Notes under the pieces: generated by a model | Told to the model about the DNA's origin: nothing | Database searches by the model: none | Seen by the model: the letters and a program-made list of their open reading frames with translations, nothing else | Part shown: in pieces, positions 34,691-47,600 of the stretch | Position numbering within the stretch: position 1 is the first letter of the stretch | Layout: each line of letters begins with the position of its first letter | DNA from: Phocoena phocoena | Taxonomy: Eukaryota > Chordata > Mammalia > Artiodactyla > Phocoenidae | Assembly: GCF_963924675.1 (NCBI RefSeq) | Contig: NC_089238.1 | Span: 47,696,879-47,760,878 of the forward strand | Length of the DNA: 64,000 bases | Direction: 5' to 3' | Program-made: the position numbers and the translations under genes

Positions 34691-37304
34691 ATCACCAACC
34701 TGTACATGGAAAAAATAGTGTTTGTAATAAGTAGGGAGAGTAAGTATAAACAAAGAGGTATCAGTGTTGATTTCTAGGCTTAACTGATTTGTAGATAGGC
34801 ATTCTTAAAACAGTCCTATATCACTTTAGAGTTGGAAGATTTCCCAGGGTTTAAGGATTGTAGGGCAGGGATGACTCAAACCTCATTTACTACCAGAGAT
34901 TTGGCACCTGGGCAAGGCGTTGTGCTACAGCATGTGGAGTGCACAGCCAAGCCCAAGGAGAGGGATCTGGAAGATGATGGCCTGCACGTGCGTACCCGAC
35001 TCTCTTTTCCTCACAGCTCCCATGCGGGATCCACCCAGTGCACACAGATGGTGCCTCGAGGGTGTGTTTCTGGTGGTGAGATTTCCTGAGATGTTTCTGA
35101 AAGAGGGCAGGTGCAGGGGACTTGATTATCTGGAGTGATGGCCCAGGCCTCTGCCCTGCCAACAGATGGGTCAGATCTTCTTAGAAAGAGCTGCCACTGT
35201 CTGCTCCCTGTGGCCTCTGGTCCTTGGGATGGGCTTCCTTATTGTTTAAATCTGCACAGAGGTACAGAGCACCTGGCCCAGGGGGCTGAATCGCAACATT
35301 TCCCCCTGCCTGGAGGGGCCATCTTGTGTCCTAACAGCTCCAGGGAGTCTTTCTGTCTTTGGATACACATTAAAATTTCCAAAAATACTTATGCCTGGAT
35401 GCTATGCAGACCATGAAATGAGAATAGCTATGGCTGTGGCTCAGGTACCAGTATATCTTAAAATGTTCTCAAGCGCTTCTAAGGTATGGCTACATTAGAT
35501 TGCAAATGACTAATTTAATATGACTCAGGATGAGCACACTCACTAGTTAAAAAAGGTGATTAACCTTGAGGGAAAACCAATGGAGAAATAACATGGGGCC
35601 TTAACACAGAATTAAACTTCCAAGTAGTTGAAATGGAACAACAACAAAAAACTACTTTCTGAAAGAAAAAATTCTGGATTTCACAGTACAGTTAAAGAAT
35701 TTAAAAAATACATCACTGGGTGAGAACTTATTGTCTTTGAAAATCTAACAGAATAAGTAGCTTACAAGACAGATAAAAAGAAATGGAAGTCAGAAGTGAA
35801 AGATAATTAACTGATGACTAAGAAGGAAGAAGAATAAATAGCGGATAGATAATAATGAAAGAAATAATAGAACCTTTTCCTGAGTGGAAGAATGACTTAA
35901 ATGTAAAATTTAGAAAGGCTCAATGGCTCCCAAATAGCTTTGAAATTAAAGGCCTCAAATATCAAGTGGGGATATAGGAACATATAATTGATTATATACT
36001 TTAAGGTCAGAACTCTAAGGATCATTTTCCTCTTAGGAAAAATATTTTTTTTGGGAGAATGCAGGATTCAATATGCATGCTACCCATCCATTTCGGATAA
36101 GAAATTATTCAAGTGTAATAGAAAAGTGTTGAGGGTAATATAGTATGAATATATGACGGGGGTGGTTGGCTAAGTGGAGACAGACTGGGAGTAAAAGCAT
36201 TCTAATATTTTCACTTGGTGCCAGGGAAATGCAGTGGGCAAGGAAACTGCCTTGGTTGGCTGCGTGACTACTTAATCTAGCATTTTCAATAGAGGAATGT
36301 AGGTTTCATCATAACTATTAGGAATGGATATATAACCAGTGTTGAAAACTATGGTTATCTTTCCAAAGTAATCAGGCATATGGATGGAGGGTATGAGGAA
36401 TAATACAAAAAAAAAAAAAAAAAGTTGCCAGAAAGAGTAAAAATGAGAACAACAAAGATAAAAATGAAATGATAAATAAATCAAATGAGATTAAAGTATA
36501 AGAATAAAACCAAATATATACATTATCACAGTACATGAGAAATACTGACATAATAATAATTATTTCATAATACTGAAATAATTTGCATAACACAAGTCGG
36601 AAGCTCTTGTAGGAGGTTAAAATGCAACGTGCACAAAGAAGATCGAGTAAGTATTGGTACAATCAAGATGGTATTTACTTGAATGCACTGAACGTGTGAT
36701 GAAGCTCTAAAAAACAAGAATGACTTGGACCAAATAAAATGATATAGCAGTAGGTTTTAATATAACCCGTTAGAAAAATTTTAGTGATCAGTGCAATAAG
36801 AAACAGGCTACCTTGCATTTCACTCATGTACTTAAAAGCTCAAAACAATGTGTTCTAAAGAAACATTTTAGCTATGTGCAAAAGCAAGCATTATTTTTTG
36901 ATTAACAGGCATGAATAAGACCATAAAATAATAAAAATGTAGAGATTTTTCAGGTCACGTTTCTAATTATGGCCAATAAAACTAGAAACCAACACTACAA
37001 TTACTGTACAATTCTTAATTAATTAAAATTAAAACAAACCCTCAATTAAAGAAGAAATTTAGAATATCACAAATTATCTAGATAAGTAAATACCAAAATA
37101 TCAGTTTATATCATAGCTTATGTGACATGGCCATTGCTTTATTCAGAAAAAGTTATTATTAATGTTAAAAGAAAGCCACATGAAAATATGACTAAGTTAA
37201 GAAACTAGAAAAAAGCATGGTACAATATATGAAAGGATGAAGGTAGCAATAATTACTGATATAAAAGATAAAATTAGAGAAACAGAAGAAGTATATACAT
37301 ACGC
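34691..37304. other. Unassigned stretch, mostly AT-rich
   Basis: 34830-35420 is GC-balanced with several overlapping open frames but no recognisable domain. 35600-37200 is A-rich and could be a very old L1 or HAL1 ORF1-type relic; I cannot show that. A pure A-run lies at about 36407-36423. Confidence 0.35.
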
Positions 37305-37775
37305 TTACAATAAACAATGGAATATATATGCAATGGAATATTACTCAGCCATAAAAAAGGATGAACATTTGCCATTTGTGACAACATGGATGGACCTGGA
37401 GAATTTTTATGCTTGGTGAAATAAGTCAGATAGAGAAAGATAAATACTGTATATTTTCACTTATATGTGGAATCTAAAAAATAAAATAAATGAACAAATA
37501 TAACAAAACAGAAATAGACTCACAGATACAGAGAATAAACTAGTGGTTACCAGAGGGGAGAGTTGTTGGGGAGGGGCAAAATAGGCAGAGGGGTGTAAGA
37601 GGTACAAACAACTAGGTATAAAATAAATGTTACAAGGATGTAATGTATAATACAGGGAATATAATCAGTATTTTATAATAACTTTGTATACAGTGTATTC
37701 CAGAAAAATAATGAGTTACTATGCTGTATACCCCAAACTAATATAATATTGTGAGTGAATTAAAAAAAGAAATAG
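37305..37775 (+). mobile_element. L1 3' end fragment
   Basis: 'aatggaatattactcagcca', 'gacaacatggatggacctgg' and 'gtgaaataagtcagatagag' end ORF2. 'aaactagtggttaccagagg' and 'aggatgtaatgtataataca' follow in the 3'UTR. Confidence 0.88.
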
Positions 37776-38794
37776 AAAAAACATATAGTTGAAAGAATAA
37801 ATATATGCCAAAATATGGGTCTTTAGAAAAAGCAAACTGCCGGCATGTTTGATTATGGAAAATATGAAAAGATATAATAATTAAAATATATATTCAATAA
37901 TTAGATAATTGTAAATACACAATATAAAGCATAACTGACAATACCACAAACACTGAAAAAATAAACAATTTATAAGAGAATACTATTTGTATTTTTTCTG
38001 AGGATCATATTTTCTTGATAACTGGTTTCTTGCTTATTTCAATATTCTGATTGTATTTGTTTCACCAACAATCTTTCCCATTTGGCCAGAACTCAACCCT
38101 CATCACTGTTGGCACGTCCATTTAAGTCTGACAAGTTTCTTTATAGTACCAAGGTACTCACATAGTGTTTATAACTCTTACATTTTTCAAACAGTACTGC
38201 TTTTTGTCAGTAGAGGAGGGTTGTTTATCATGACCACCTCCAGTCAATGTCTAGTAAGGAGAAATTCACCTAGCAGAGGTGGCTTGTTTGTTTGTTTGTT
38301 TTCCTGAACCAACACTACATGCATTGAGAGACTCCCCATGACTTCTGTTGCACCAGCTAGACACAAGAAGGGCCCTCCCTATTGTCAGCTTTTGTTCCTG
38401 AAACTCAACATTGTCTGGCAGTTCAGTATCAAGTTTTTAGACCATTGCCATTGAACTGGTTTTATTGAGCTGGTTAAAATGTATTTTATTATATTAGGAA
38501 TGAATTTCACTATGCTATTGTATTATCCATGAAAATGCAGTAAAGGATCTTCAACTTAGTCATTTCATCTTTAACAACAAATGCATATAAATGTACTACC
38601 TCTTGTGTATAAAAACCAATGTCTCAACATTAAGCCTCCTGGGAAGTGATTAGAAATGGTAATAGTAACTCTTGGTGGGACATGACTTGAAAATTGACAT
38701 AGAAAGTGTCTAGAGTCAAAGCGCAGAACCTCTGAATTAAACTGGGTAAAAACAACTGCCGATAAAAATGCCCAACATTGGGTATTATCATTTA
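37776..38794. other. Unassigned AT-rich stretch
   Basis: Includes a short (TTTG)n run at about 38283-38303. No gene recognised. Confidence 0.4.
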
Positions 38795-39722
38795 AAAGTT
38801 GCCATTTTGCAGAAGAACTGAATAGACATTTTTCCAAAGAGGAAATACAGATGGCCAACAGGCATAATGAAAAGATGCTCAACATTGCTAATCATCAGAG
38901 AAATGCAAATCAAAACCACAGTGAGATAGCACCTCAATCCCATCAGAATGACTATCATTGAAAAGAACACAAATAACAAATGTTGGTGAGGATGTGGAGA
39001 AAAGGGAACCCTTGTACACTGTTGGTGGGAATGTAAATTGATGCAGCCGCTGTGGACAACAATATGGAGGTTTCTCAAAAAAACTAAAAACAGACCACCA
39101 TATGACCCAGCAATTCCATTCCTGCATATATATCCAAAAAATACAAAAACATTAATTCAAAAACATACATGCATCCCAATGTTTATAGCAGCATTATTTA
39201 CAACTGCCAAGATATGGAAGCAACCTAAGTGTCCATCAGCAGTTGAACAGATAAAGAAGATGTGGTATACATACAAAATGGAATACTACTCAGCTATAAA
39301 AACAACGAAAATTTGCCATTTGCAGCAACATGTATGAACTTGGATGGCATTATGCTAAGTGAAATAAGTCAGACAAAGACAAATACTGTATGATGTCACT
39401 TATACATGGAATTTAAAAAAATGTAACAAACTAGTGAATATAACAAAAAAGAAGCAGATTCACAGATAGAACAAACTAGTGGTTACCAGTGGGGAGAGGG
39501 AAGGGGGGAGGGGCAACATTAGGGTAGGGGATTAAGAGGTACAGACTATTATGTATAAAATAAGTTACAAGGATATATTGTTCAACATGGGGAATATAGC
39601 CAATATTTTATAATAACTATAAATGGAGTATAAATGGAGTATAACCTTTAAAAATTGTGAATCACTATATTGTACATATATAATTTATATATATTATACA
39701 TCAACTATACTTCAATTAAAAA
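38795..39722 (+). mobile_element. L1 3' end fragment
   Basis: From 'cattttgcagaagaactgaa' through the 'aaatgcaaatcaaaaccaca' block, 'cactgttggtgggaatgtaa', 'atgaacttggatggcattat' and 'gtgaaataagtcagacaaag' to the tail 'tcaactatacttcaattaaa'. Related to the older L1 at 49550-50660. Confidence 0.9.
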
Positions 39723-40074
39723 TTGCGGTTTTGTTATATTTGAAAAAAATTTTCTTTTTCCATTTTCCCCGCTTACTACAACTCTCTGGGCCTCCAATGC
39801 TGGAACCAGGTCCTTTGGTTTAAATAGGTGTTGTACAAACCTCCTTTCCATTGGCTTGCCCACACAGAGCTTTATATGCACACCCAAAGCAAGCTTTGAT
39901 AATGTGCTTTGGCTTGTGTCAAATAAGAGAAAGAAAATGGCTGGTAACTTCAACACTTTCTAACTGAAGTGTGATTTACTTCCACTACTCTCTACAGTTT
40001 GATGAACAGATATTATAATATCTTAGTATTATATTAAGATTATAATACTGACTTTGTTTACAGAAATATTGTAA
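39723..40074. other. Unassigned stretch
   Basis: Nothing recognisable. Confidence 0.4.
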
Positions 40075-40081
40075 CTCAAAC

Positions 40082-40285
40082 TTTTTTTTTTTTTGCGGTA
40101 CACGGGCCTCTCACTGCTGTGGCCTCTCCCGTTGCGGAGCACAGGCTCCGGACGCGCAGGCTCAGCAGCCATGGCTCATGGGCCCAGCCGCTCCGCGGCA
40201 TGTGGGATCTTCCCGGACCAGGGCACGAACCCGTGTCCCCTGCATCGGCAGGCGGACTCTCAACCACTGTGCCACCAGGGAAGCC
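40082..40285 (-). mobile_element. CHR-type SINE, reverse
   Basis: T-run at 40082-40094, then a CpG-containing body, and reversed head 'gccaccagggaagcc' ending near 40285. The flanks share 'ctcaaactttttttt'. It landed at the start of a short reverse L1 3' tail (40293-40355: 'gttgatgtacaatattatgt'). Confidence 0.94.
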
Positions 40286-40359
40286 CTCAAACTTTTTTTT
40301 TAGTTGAAATATGGTTGATGTACAATATTATGTTAGTTTCAGGTATACTGCTTCTCAGG

Positions 40360-41363
40360 CTAGAAACCACAAAACACAGAAATAACTTTTAAGATTGTGA
40401 ATTTTAATACTTCTATTCTGCAACCTATGTCCAATGGATCTTACTTTGTGTTTTTCTTTTTTCTATTCCTCCAAAACAAGGAATTAAAACAACCTAGGTA
40501 AAATGAGTGACAGAGTGTATGATTTTAGTTCATCTGCTGTCATCTTATTCTAAGTTATGTGTTTGAATTTTGTATTACTGTTAGTGTATTTATTCCTATG
40601 TATTACAAAGAGACAAAGTTTGTTCTGTTGAAAATCCTGAATTTGTAACTTAAACCTTGAATTATGACAGATAAAATTATCTGAATTGCTATAATGCACT
40701 TATCACAAAGCTCTGTTTCTCTGTGCAGCAGGATGGAGATGATACAAAATGATATTTATTATTTAGAGATGATGTAGCAAGCCAAAAAATATTTAAACAA
40801 ATACATATATTTTCAGGTGCTTAAATAAAAAACAAATACTAAGCTGAAATGTTTGATAGTCCCAGAAGCAATTTATAATGAATATATTTAATGTCGTAGG
40901 CTTTACATCACTAAAGTTCATGTAGCTTGATCTTAAATTTTGTGGAAAGGTATGTAATCCTTTAAGCTGTTCTTGTGTCATCTTGATCCTTCCCAAGGAA
41001 AGGAAATTAGGTTGTTTAGTATCTTTATAAAATTGTCATACATTTATATATTTTTCCTTCAAAGTAATAGCAATGATAGTTTATAGAATGCTTTCATGTA
41101 CACATAATCCTGAGGATTATTCTGATTTAATGACTTGATAAGAACATACATCTATCTAGTAACAGAGCTGGAACTTCTGAGGAACTGCTTTGGGATTTAG
41201 GATACAAAGTGTTTATAATTTCATATTTTCATGAATAAATTAGATAAGCTGTCACAAGAGTGATTATGCACATATGGGAATCATCAGGCCCTTATTGCTT
41301 TACTGCCTTTCATACCCAGCTCCAACTTCTTCTTCAGTTCAACTTCAGTTCTTCTTAGAAATA
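40360..41363. other. Unassigned AT-rich stretch
   Basis: No gene or repeat recognised. Confidence 0.4.
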
Positions 41364-41370
41364 CTGTTCC

Positions 41371-41581
41371 CTTTTTTTTTTTTTTTTTTCGGTACGCGGG
41401 CCTCTCACTGTTGTGGCCTCTCCTGTTGCGGAGCACAGGCTCCGGACTCGCAGGCCCAGCGACCATGGCTCACGGGCTCAGCCACTCCGTGGCATGTGGG
41501 ATCTTCCCAGACCGGGGCACGAACCCGCATCCCCTGCATCGGCAGGTGGACTCTCAACCACTGCGCCACCAGGGAAGCCTG
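41371..41581 (-). mobile_element. CHR-type SINE, reverse
   Basis: T-run at 41371-41389, CpG-containing body, reversed head 'gcgccaccagggaagcct'. The short flank repeat CTGTTC at 41364-41369 and 41582-41587 fits a target duplication. Confidence 0.93.
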
Positions 41582-41587
41582 CTGTTC

Positions 41588-42394
41588 ACTCTTTGATTGG
41601 TTGTCCTTTCATCATGTTTACCTGGCAAAATCCCAACCATGCTTCAATATAATTGTCTATCTTATTTAAACCTACTTACTGCTAGGTTGCCTACCACTGC
41701 TGGCCACAGATGTTAGTACCTATCAATTCATAATCTCTGTCCTTACCAAGGGTGAAGAACTGTATCATGGAAATACTATGGATGCCTTTTCTCTCTTCCC
41801 TGACTGTTGATTTTCACTCATACCTCCTTATTTTTCAGCATTTGATATTAGCATGACATAAACCTAGGAAAGTATTTTAATTTAAACATATAATATATCT
41901 TTAACCTAATTTTGGAGCTAATAATTTGAAAAGTATACACTTTCTACAGAATACAAATAAAATATATTATGTAAAGCTTCTATCACTAAATAATATAGAA
42001 CACAAATCAACTTATCTCTAAATTGACAAATGAAATAGTTTCACAGACTATGTTCCTGAACATTACTGCCTAGAGAAATATTCTAAAGTGCCAGATGTTT
42101 GATTACTTGAGTATATTTTTATAAAATGGAAATTCATTGATTGCCATCAGATGGAAATTAGAAAGAAAGTCAACTATTTAAAATCATCTCATCAATTTAT
42201 TTTATCTGATAATTTAAGCAAATATATACTCACCAATTTAAATATAAAAACATTTGTATATATATGATTTGCTAAACTCATTATGCAGTACGATTTACTA
42301 AACTTATTATATTTTTATAAATATGTTTTCAATTTTCTTGAAAAAAGCTGCGACTAGTGTACCTGCCAAATGTTGTAAAGGTAGTGTAATTACT
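41588..42394. other. Unassigned AT-rich stretch
   Basis: Nothing recognisable. Confidence 0.4.
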
Positions 42395-42414
42395 TCTACA
42401 AAATGAAGAGAATA

Positions 42415-42753
42415 TGCATTTAGAAAATCCTAAAGACACCACCAAAAAATACTAGAGCTCACTAATGAATCTGGTAAAGTTCAGGATACAAAAATCAATA
42501 TACAGAAATCTGTTGCATTTCTATACACGAACAATGAGCTATTATCAGAAAGAGAAATTAAGGAAATAATCCCATTTACAATTGCATCAAAAAGAATAAA
42601 ATACCTAAGAATAAACCTACCTAAGTTGGTAAAATACCTGTACTCAGAAAACTATAAGACACTGATGAAAAAAATTGAAGATGACACGAACAGGTGTAAA
42701 GATACTCTGTGTTCATGTATTGGAAGAGTTAATATTATTAAAATGACCATACT
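42415..42753 (+). mobile_element. Older host L1, left part (ORF2 RT region)
   Basis: ORF2 sequence following the YADD region: 'tagaaaatcctaaagacacc', 'gttgcatttctatacacgaa', 'aagagaaattaaggaaataa' and 'ccatttacaattgcatcaaa'. It breaks at 'aaaatgaccatact' (42740-42753), where the younger L1 starts, and resumes at 48615. Confidence 0.93.
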
Positions 42754-43873
42754 GAGCCCTGCAGTGCCAGTGACAGAGGGTCAGGTGCTGCTGCAGCCTG
42801 CCCGGCTGCCTGCTGCCTGCCAAACACAAGCCGCTGCCACCCTCCCCAAGGAGATCCTGTGGCTCCTGGAAGATGGCGGAGGAGAAAGACGTGGAGATCA
42901 CCTTCCTCCCAACAAATACATCTACATGTGGAACAACTCCTGCAGAACACCTCCTGAACACTGGCAGAAGACCCAAGATTTCCCAAAAGACACCCTCAGG
43001 CAACCTACATGCAGAGGCCAAGCCAAATCCATAGGTGAACCCCAGAAACAGTGCAAACAAAGAAGAGAAAGGGAAATTTCTCCCAGCAGCCTCAGGAGCA
43101 GCAGATTAAATCTCCACAATCAACTTGATGTACACTGCATCTGTGGAGTACCTGAATTGACAATGAATCATCCCAAAATTGAGGTGATGGACTTTGGGAG
43201 CAACTGTAGACTTGGGATTTGCTTTCTGCATGTAATTTGTCTCTGGTTTTATGTTTATCTTAGTTTAGTATTTAGAACTTATTATCATTGGTATATTTGT
43301 TTATTGATTTGATTGCTCTCTTTTTTTTTAATGTATATATATTTATCCTTTTTCTCTTTTTGTGAGTGTGTAGGCGTATGCTTCTTTGTGTGTTTTTGTC
43401 TGTATAGCTTTGCTTTTACCATTTGTCCTAGGGTTCTGTCTGTCCGTTTTTTTGTTTTTTCTTAGTATAGTTTTTAGTGCTTGCCATCATTGGAGGATTT
43501 GTTTTTTTCTTTGGTTGCTCTCTTCTTTATTTTTTATTACTTTTTAATTTTTTAATTTTTAATAATATTTTTTAATTTTAACTTATTTTATTTTATTTAT
43601 TTATTTTCTTTCTTTTTTTCTCTCCCGTTTTTTCTGAGCTGTGTGGCTGACAGGGTCTTAGTGCTCCAGCCAGGTGTCAGGCCTGAGTCTCTGAGGTGGA
43701 AGCCCCGAGTTCAGGACATTGGTCCGCCAGAGACTTCCTGGCCCCATGTAATACCGAACGGTGAAAGCTCTCCCAGAGATCTCTGTCTCAATGCTAAGAC
43801 CCAGCTCTACTCAATGACCAGCAAGCTACAGTGATGAACACCCTATGCCAAACAATTAAAGAGCAAACAAAAA
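42754..43873 (+). promoter_or_regulatory. L1 5'UTR with YY1-like site
   Basis: The first ~330 bases are GC-rich, including AAGATGGCGG at 42870-42879, a good match to the YY1 site. Human L1 5'UTRs use a YY1 site near their start to position transcription. The second half is extremely T-rich (about 43310-43620) and ends with a GC-balanced segment before ORF1. An open frame crossing the host-L1 junction (42626-43312) mixes host L1 and 5'UTR and is not a gene. Confidence 0.65.
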
Positions 43874-44558
43874 ATGATGAACAACACAATAAGTGAAATT
43901 AAAAATTCTCTGGAAGGAATCAATAGCAGAATAACTGAGGCAGAAAAATGGATAAGTGGTCTGGAAGATAAAATAGTGGAAATAACTCCCACAGAGCAGA
44001 ATAAAGATAAAAGAATGAAAACAATTGAGAACAGTTTCAGAGACCTCTGGGACAACATTAAATGCAACAACATTCGAATTATAGGGGACTCAGAAGAAGA
44101 GAAAAAAAAGGGACTGAGAAAATATTTGAAGAGATTATAGTTGAAAATTTCCCCAGTATGAGAAAGGAAATAGTCAATCAAGTCCAGGAAGCGCAGAGTC
44201 CCATATAGGATAAATCCAAGGAGAAATATGCCAAGCCACATATTAATCAAACTATCAAAAACTAAATTCAAAGGAAAAATATTAAAAGCAGCAAGGGAAG
44301 GGCAACAAATAGCATACAAGGGAATCCCCATAAGGTTAATGGCTGATCTTTCAGTAGAAACTCTGCAAGCCAGAAGGGAGTGGCAGGACATATTTAAAAT
44401 GATGAAAGGGAAAAGCCTAAAACCAAGATTACTCTACCCAGGAAGGATCTCATTCAGATTCGACAGAGAATTTAAAACCTTTAGAGACAAGCAAAAGCTA
44501 AGAGAATTCAGCACCACCAAACCAGCTTTAAAACAAATGCTAAAGGAACTTCTCTAGG
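43874..44558 (+). pseudogene. L1 ORF1 (RNA-binding chaperone), broken
   Basis: Starts at ATG 43874 with MMNNTISEIKNSLEGINSR. The opening ~60 residues look coiled-coil forming (regular I/L spacing, many E and K), as in the ORF1p trimer stalk. The RRM-like start 'NNIRIIG' follows near 44070. The frame shifts near 44110, just after a run of lysine codons (AAAAAAAG), and further stops lie at about 44207 and 44265. The C-terminal domain is recognisable in another frame: 'IRLMADLSVETLQARREWQ' (44331-44390) and 'TTKPALKQMLKELL' ending at TAG near 44556. ORF1p normally binds L1 RNA in cytoplasmic particles. This copy cannot make a full protein. Its N-terminus appears short compared with human ORF1p (338 aa). 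Confidence 0.88.
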
Positions 44559-44637
44559 CAGGAAACACAAGAGAAGGAAAAGACCTACAATAAAAAAACC
44601 CAAAACAATTGAGAAAACGGTAATAGGAACATACATA

Positions 44638-47600
44638 TTGATAACTACCTTAAAAGTAAATGGATTAAATGCTCCAACCAAAAGACATAGACTGGCTGAA
44701 TGGATACAAAAACACCCGTATATATGCTGTCTACAAGAGACCTACTTCAGACCTAGGGACACATACAGACTGAAAGTGAGAGGATGGAAAAAGATATTCC
44801 ACGCAAATGGAAATCAAAAGAAAGATGGAGTAGCAATTCTCATATCAGACAAAATCGATTTTAAGATAAAGAAAATTACAAGAGACAAAAAAGGACACTA
44901 CATAATGATCAAGGGATCAATCCAAGAAGAAGATATAACAGTTGTAAATATTTATGTACCCAACATAGGAGCACCTCAATACATAAGGCAAATGCTAACA
45001 GCCATAAAAGGGGAAATTGACAGTAACACAATCATACTAGGGGACTTTAACACCCCACTTTCACCAATGGACAGATCATCCAAATTGAAAATAAACAAGG
45101 AAACACAAGCTTTAAATGATACATTAAACAAGATAGACTTAATTGACATTTATAGGACATTCCATCCAAAAACAACAGAATACACTTTCTTCTCAAGTGC
45201 TCATGGAACATTCTCCAGGATAGACTGTATCTTGGGTCACAAATCAAGCTTGGTAAATTTAAGAATATTGAAATCGTATCAAGTATCATTTCCGACCACA
45301 ACACTATGGGACTAGATATGAATTATAGGAAAGAATATGTAAAATATACAAACACGTGGAGGCTAAACAATACACTACAAAATAACCAAGAGATCACTGA
45401 AGAAATCAAAGAGGAAATCAAAAAATACCTAGAAACAAATGACAATGAAAACATGATGACCCAAAACCTATGGGATGCACAAAAGGAGTTCTAAGAGGGA
45501 AGTTTATAGCAATACAATCCTACTTCAATAAACAAGAAACACATCAAATAAACAACCTAACCTTACACCTAAAGCAATTAGAGAAAGAAGACCAAAAAAC
45601 CCCCAATGTTAGCAGAAGGAAAGAAATCATAAAGATCAGATCAGAAATAAATGAAAAAGAAATGAAGGAAACAATAGCAAAGATCAATAAAACTAAAAGC
45701 TGGTTCTTTGAGAAGATAAACAAAATTGATAAACCATTAGCCAAACTCATCAAGAAAAAAAGGGAGAAGACTCAAATTGATAAAATTAGAAATGAAAAAG
45801 AAGTAACAGCTGACACTGCAGAAATACAAAGGATCCTGAGAGATTACTACAAGCAACTATATGCCAATAAAATGGACAACCTGGAAGAAATGGACAAATT
45901 CTTAGAAACGTACAACCTTCCTAGACTGAACCAGGAACAACTAGAAAATATGAACAGACCAATCACAAGCACTGAAATTGAAACTGTGATTAAAAATCTT
46001 CCAACAAACAAAAGCCCAGGACCAGATGGCTTCACAGGCGAATTCAATCAAGCATTTAGAGAAGAGCTAAGACCTACCCTTCTTAAACTCTTCCAAAATA
46101 TAGCAGAGGGAGAAACACTCCCAAACTCATTTTATGAGGCCACCATCACCCTGATACCAAAACCAGACAAAGATGTCACAAAGAAAGAAAACTACAGGCC
46201 AATATCACTGATGAACATAGATGCAAAAATCCTCAGCAGAATACCAGCAAACAGAATCCAACAGCACATTAAAAGGTTCATACACCATGATCAAGTGGGG
46301 TTTAGAGGCATAGAGGGAACTTACCTCAACATAATAAAGGCCATATATGACAAACCCACAGCCAGTATCATTCTCAGTGGTGAAAAACTGAAAGTATTTC
46401 CACTAAGATCAGGAAGAAGACAAGGTTTCCCACTCTCACCACTATTACTCAATATAGTTTTGGAAGTTTTAGCCACAGCAATCAGAGAAGAAAAAGAAAT
46501 AAAAGGAATCCAAATCAGAAAAGAAGAAGTAAAGCTGTTATTGTCGCAGATGACATGATTCTGTACATAGGGAATCCTAAAGATGCTACCAGAAAACTAC
46601 TAGAGCTAATCAATGAATTTGGTAAAGTAGCAGGATACAAAGTTAATGCACAGAAATCTCTTGCATTCCTATACACTAATGATGGAAAGTCTGAAAGAGA
46701 AATTAAGGAAACACTCCCATTTACCATTGCAACAAAAAGAATAAAATACCTAGGAATAAACCTACCTAGGGAGACAAAAGACCTGTGTGCAGAAAACTAT
46801 AGGACACTGATGAAAGAAATTAAAGATGATACAAACAGATGGAGAGATATACCATGTCCTTGGATTGGAAGAATCAACATTGTGAAAATGACTATACTAC
46901 CCAAAGCAATCTACAGATTTAATGCAATCACTATCAAATTACCAATGGCAGTTTTCACAGAACTAGAACAAAAAACTTTGCAATTTGTATGGAAACACAA
47001 AAGACCCCGAATAGCCAAAGCAATCTTGAGACAGAAAAACTGAGCTGGAGGAATCAGGCTTCCTGACTTCAAACTATACTACAAAGCTACAGTAATCAAG
47101 ACAGTATGGCACTGGCACAAAAACAGAAATATAGATCAATGGAATAGGATGGAAGCCCAGAGATAAACCCACGCACATAAGGCCACCTTATTTTTGATAA
47201 AGGAGGCAAGAATATACAGTGGAGAAAAGACAGCCTCTTCAATAAATGGTGCTGGGAAATCTGGACAGCTAAATGTAAAAGAATGAAATTAGAACACTCC
47301 CTAACACCATACACAAAAATAAACTCAAAATGGATTAAAGACCTAAATGTAAGGCGAGTTACTATAAAACTCTTACAGCAAAACGTAGGCAGAATGCTCT
47401 ATGACATAAATCACAGCAAGATCCTTTTGGACCCACCTCCTAGAAAAATGGAAAGAAAAACAAACAATTGGGACTTAATGAAACTTAAAAGCTTTTGCAC
47501 AGCAAAGGAAACCATAAACAAGATGAAAACACAACTCTTACAATGGGAGAAAATACTTGCAAACTAAGCAACTGGCCAAGGATTAATCTCCAAAATATAC

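Noticed and set aside
34832..35416. Cluster of overlapping 72-93 codon frames as an exon
   Set aside because: Frames overlap on both strands in GC-balanced DNA, none shows a domain, and I could not fit splice sites convincingly.
42626..43312. A 228-codon open frame as a novel gene
   Set aside because: It opens with TTG in the host L1 and crosses the insertion junction into the 5'UTR of the younger L1. It has no domain.
43843..44391. A 182-codon minus-strand open frame with hydrophobic segments
   Set aside because: It is the antisense shadow of L1 ORF1; A/K-rich sense codons read as F/L/I in reverse.
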